6,124 nt of DNA from an uncultured Alphaproteobacteria bacterium (GTDB lineage: Bacteria > Pseudomonadota > Alphaproteobacteria > Reyranellales > Reyranellaceae). Made by a program: the position numbers and the translations under genes. The stretch spans positions 1-6,124 of the forward strand of contig CAIYWM010000399.1 in the NCBI GenBank assembly GCA_903929895.1, written 5' to 3'. Position 1 is the first letter of the stretch; every line of letters begins with the position of its first letter. The notes under the pieces were generated by a model. That model was not told where the DNA came from and made no database searches. It worked only from the letters and a program-made list of their open reading frames with translations. Positions 5,821 to 6,124 of the stretch are shown here, one piece after another.

Positions 5821-6124
5821 CAGGGCAGCCGGTTTTCGATGACCGCGAAGACTGGTCGGCCGGATATGGCCGATAAAACTCCGTTCGCGTCCAGTGGAAA
5901 GACGCTCCGGGTAACGGAGTCGCCGACATTGCCGCCGATGGCGGAGAGATGGCCCGGTTGGACGTCGACCACGATGTCGCAATGTCCTGCCCCACGATTC
6001 AGGTTCTGCAGCGTCGTGCCGCTGCCCTCGCGCGAGGCGCAGACGAGATCGCCGACTTTGGGTGCATAGGCGTCGGGTGCATGTAGGATGAAAGCCGCGC
6101 CCGGTTTCTTGGCGCGCTCGGCGA
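5820..6124 (-). CDS. second DUF2272-domain protein, C-terminal fragment
   Basis: The last 100 codons of a minus-strand gene whose 5' part lies beyond the right edge. The frame starts with a complete codon at 6122 and ends at TGA 5820-5822. It aligns nearly without gaps to the C-terminal part of the 3398-4198 product: FILHAPDAYAPKVGDLVC against FLLHSPSEYSPKPGDLVC, then GHCDIVVDV, AIGGNVGDSV, VFPLDANG and ISGRP against the same blocks. By eye, about 29 of 52 residues from HCDIV to the end are identical. The GD, the two Cys (28 and 48 of the fragment), the candidate catalytic His47 and the GGN are all kept. It is therefore a real gene and a close paralogue, probably also an exported lipoprotein, though its N terminus and its Ser/Cys position are not visible. 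It stops 10 bp before the GMC start and probably shares its transcript. An open reading frame over the same bases, in frame with the GMC gene, is a shadow. Confidence 0.85.
   Translation of the reverse strand, partial: AERAKKPGAAFILHAPDAYAPKVGDLVCASREGSGTTLQNLNRGAGHCDIVVDVQPGHLSAIGGNVGDSVTRSVFPLDANGVLSAISGRPVFAVIENRLP

Noticed and set aside
4337..5842. A 501-codon open frame on the plus strand opposite the GMC gene
   Set aside because: Antisense shadow of a GC-rich gene; low-complexity translation with no recognisable domain or start signal.
5810..5995. A 62-codon upstream extension of the GMC oxidoreductase frame to an ATG at 5995
   Set aside because: The stretch is the coding region of the DUF2272 fragment in another frame. 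The extension has no GMC-like sequence, while ATG 5809 has a strong Shine-Dalgarno and begins the FAD-binding fold.

Overview
The window is GC-rich and densely packed, with extreme G/C preference at third codon positions. Its gene families (PimA/FadD-like acyl-CoA ligase, GMC oxidoreductase, DUF2272 lipoproteins, a gamma-glutamyltransferase without signal peptide) suggest an alphaproteobacterial chromosome of the Hyphomicrobiales/Rhodospirillales type. The assignment is by inference; there is no rRNA or tRNA to anchor it. No tRNA, rRNA, CRISPR array, insertion sequence or phage gene was seen.

Layout. The left half (1-3337) reads leftward on the minus strand: a GNAT acetyltransferase (2588-3337), an acyl-CoA ligase (814-2538), a small lipoprotein of unknown function (113-784) and the first 33 codons of a gamma-glutamyltransferase-family protein (1-99). 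The last three are closely spaced and may be co-transcribed. A GC-rich, hairpin-rich segment resembling a dispersed intergenic repeat lies at 721-812, over the presumed 5' end of the lipoprotein gene.

A 60-bp AT-rich gap (3338-3397) separates the GNAT gene from a divergent plus-strand gene (3398-4198), a DUF2272 lipoprotein with NlpC/P60- or CHAP-like motif order. That gene ends 6 bp from the end of a convergent minus-strand GMC-family FAD oxidoreductase (4205-5809). Upstream of the GMC gene, stopping 10 bp before its start, is the C-terminal part of a second DUF2272 protein (5820 to the right edge). It has no start inside the window, so a start-to-stop ORF search misses it, and a spurious upstream extension of the GMC frame lies over it.

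How the genes may work together. The acyl-CoA ligase activates a carboxylic acid for beta-oxidation or lipid use, and the GMC enzyme oxidises an alcohol or polyol; both suit a heterotroph using diverse carbon sources. The most unusual feature is the GMC gene flanked by two facing DUF2272 genes, one apparently translationally coupled to it. The visible DUF2272 active-site region has Ser where related papain-fold hydrolases have Cys. No known defence or mobile system is visible, and the rest is ordinary metabolic chromosome.
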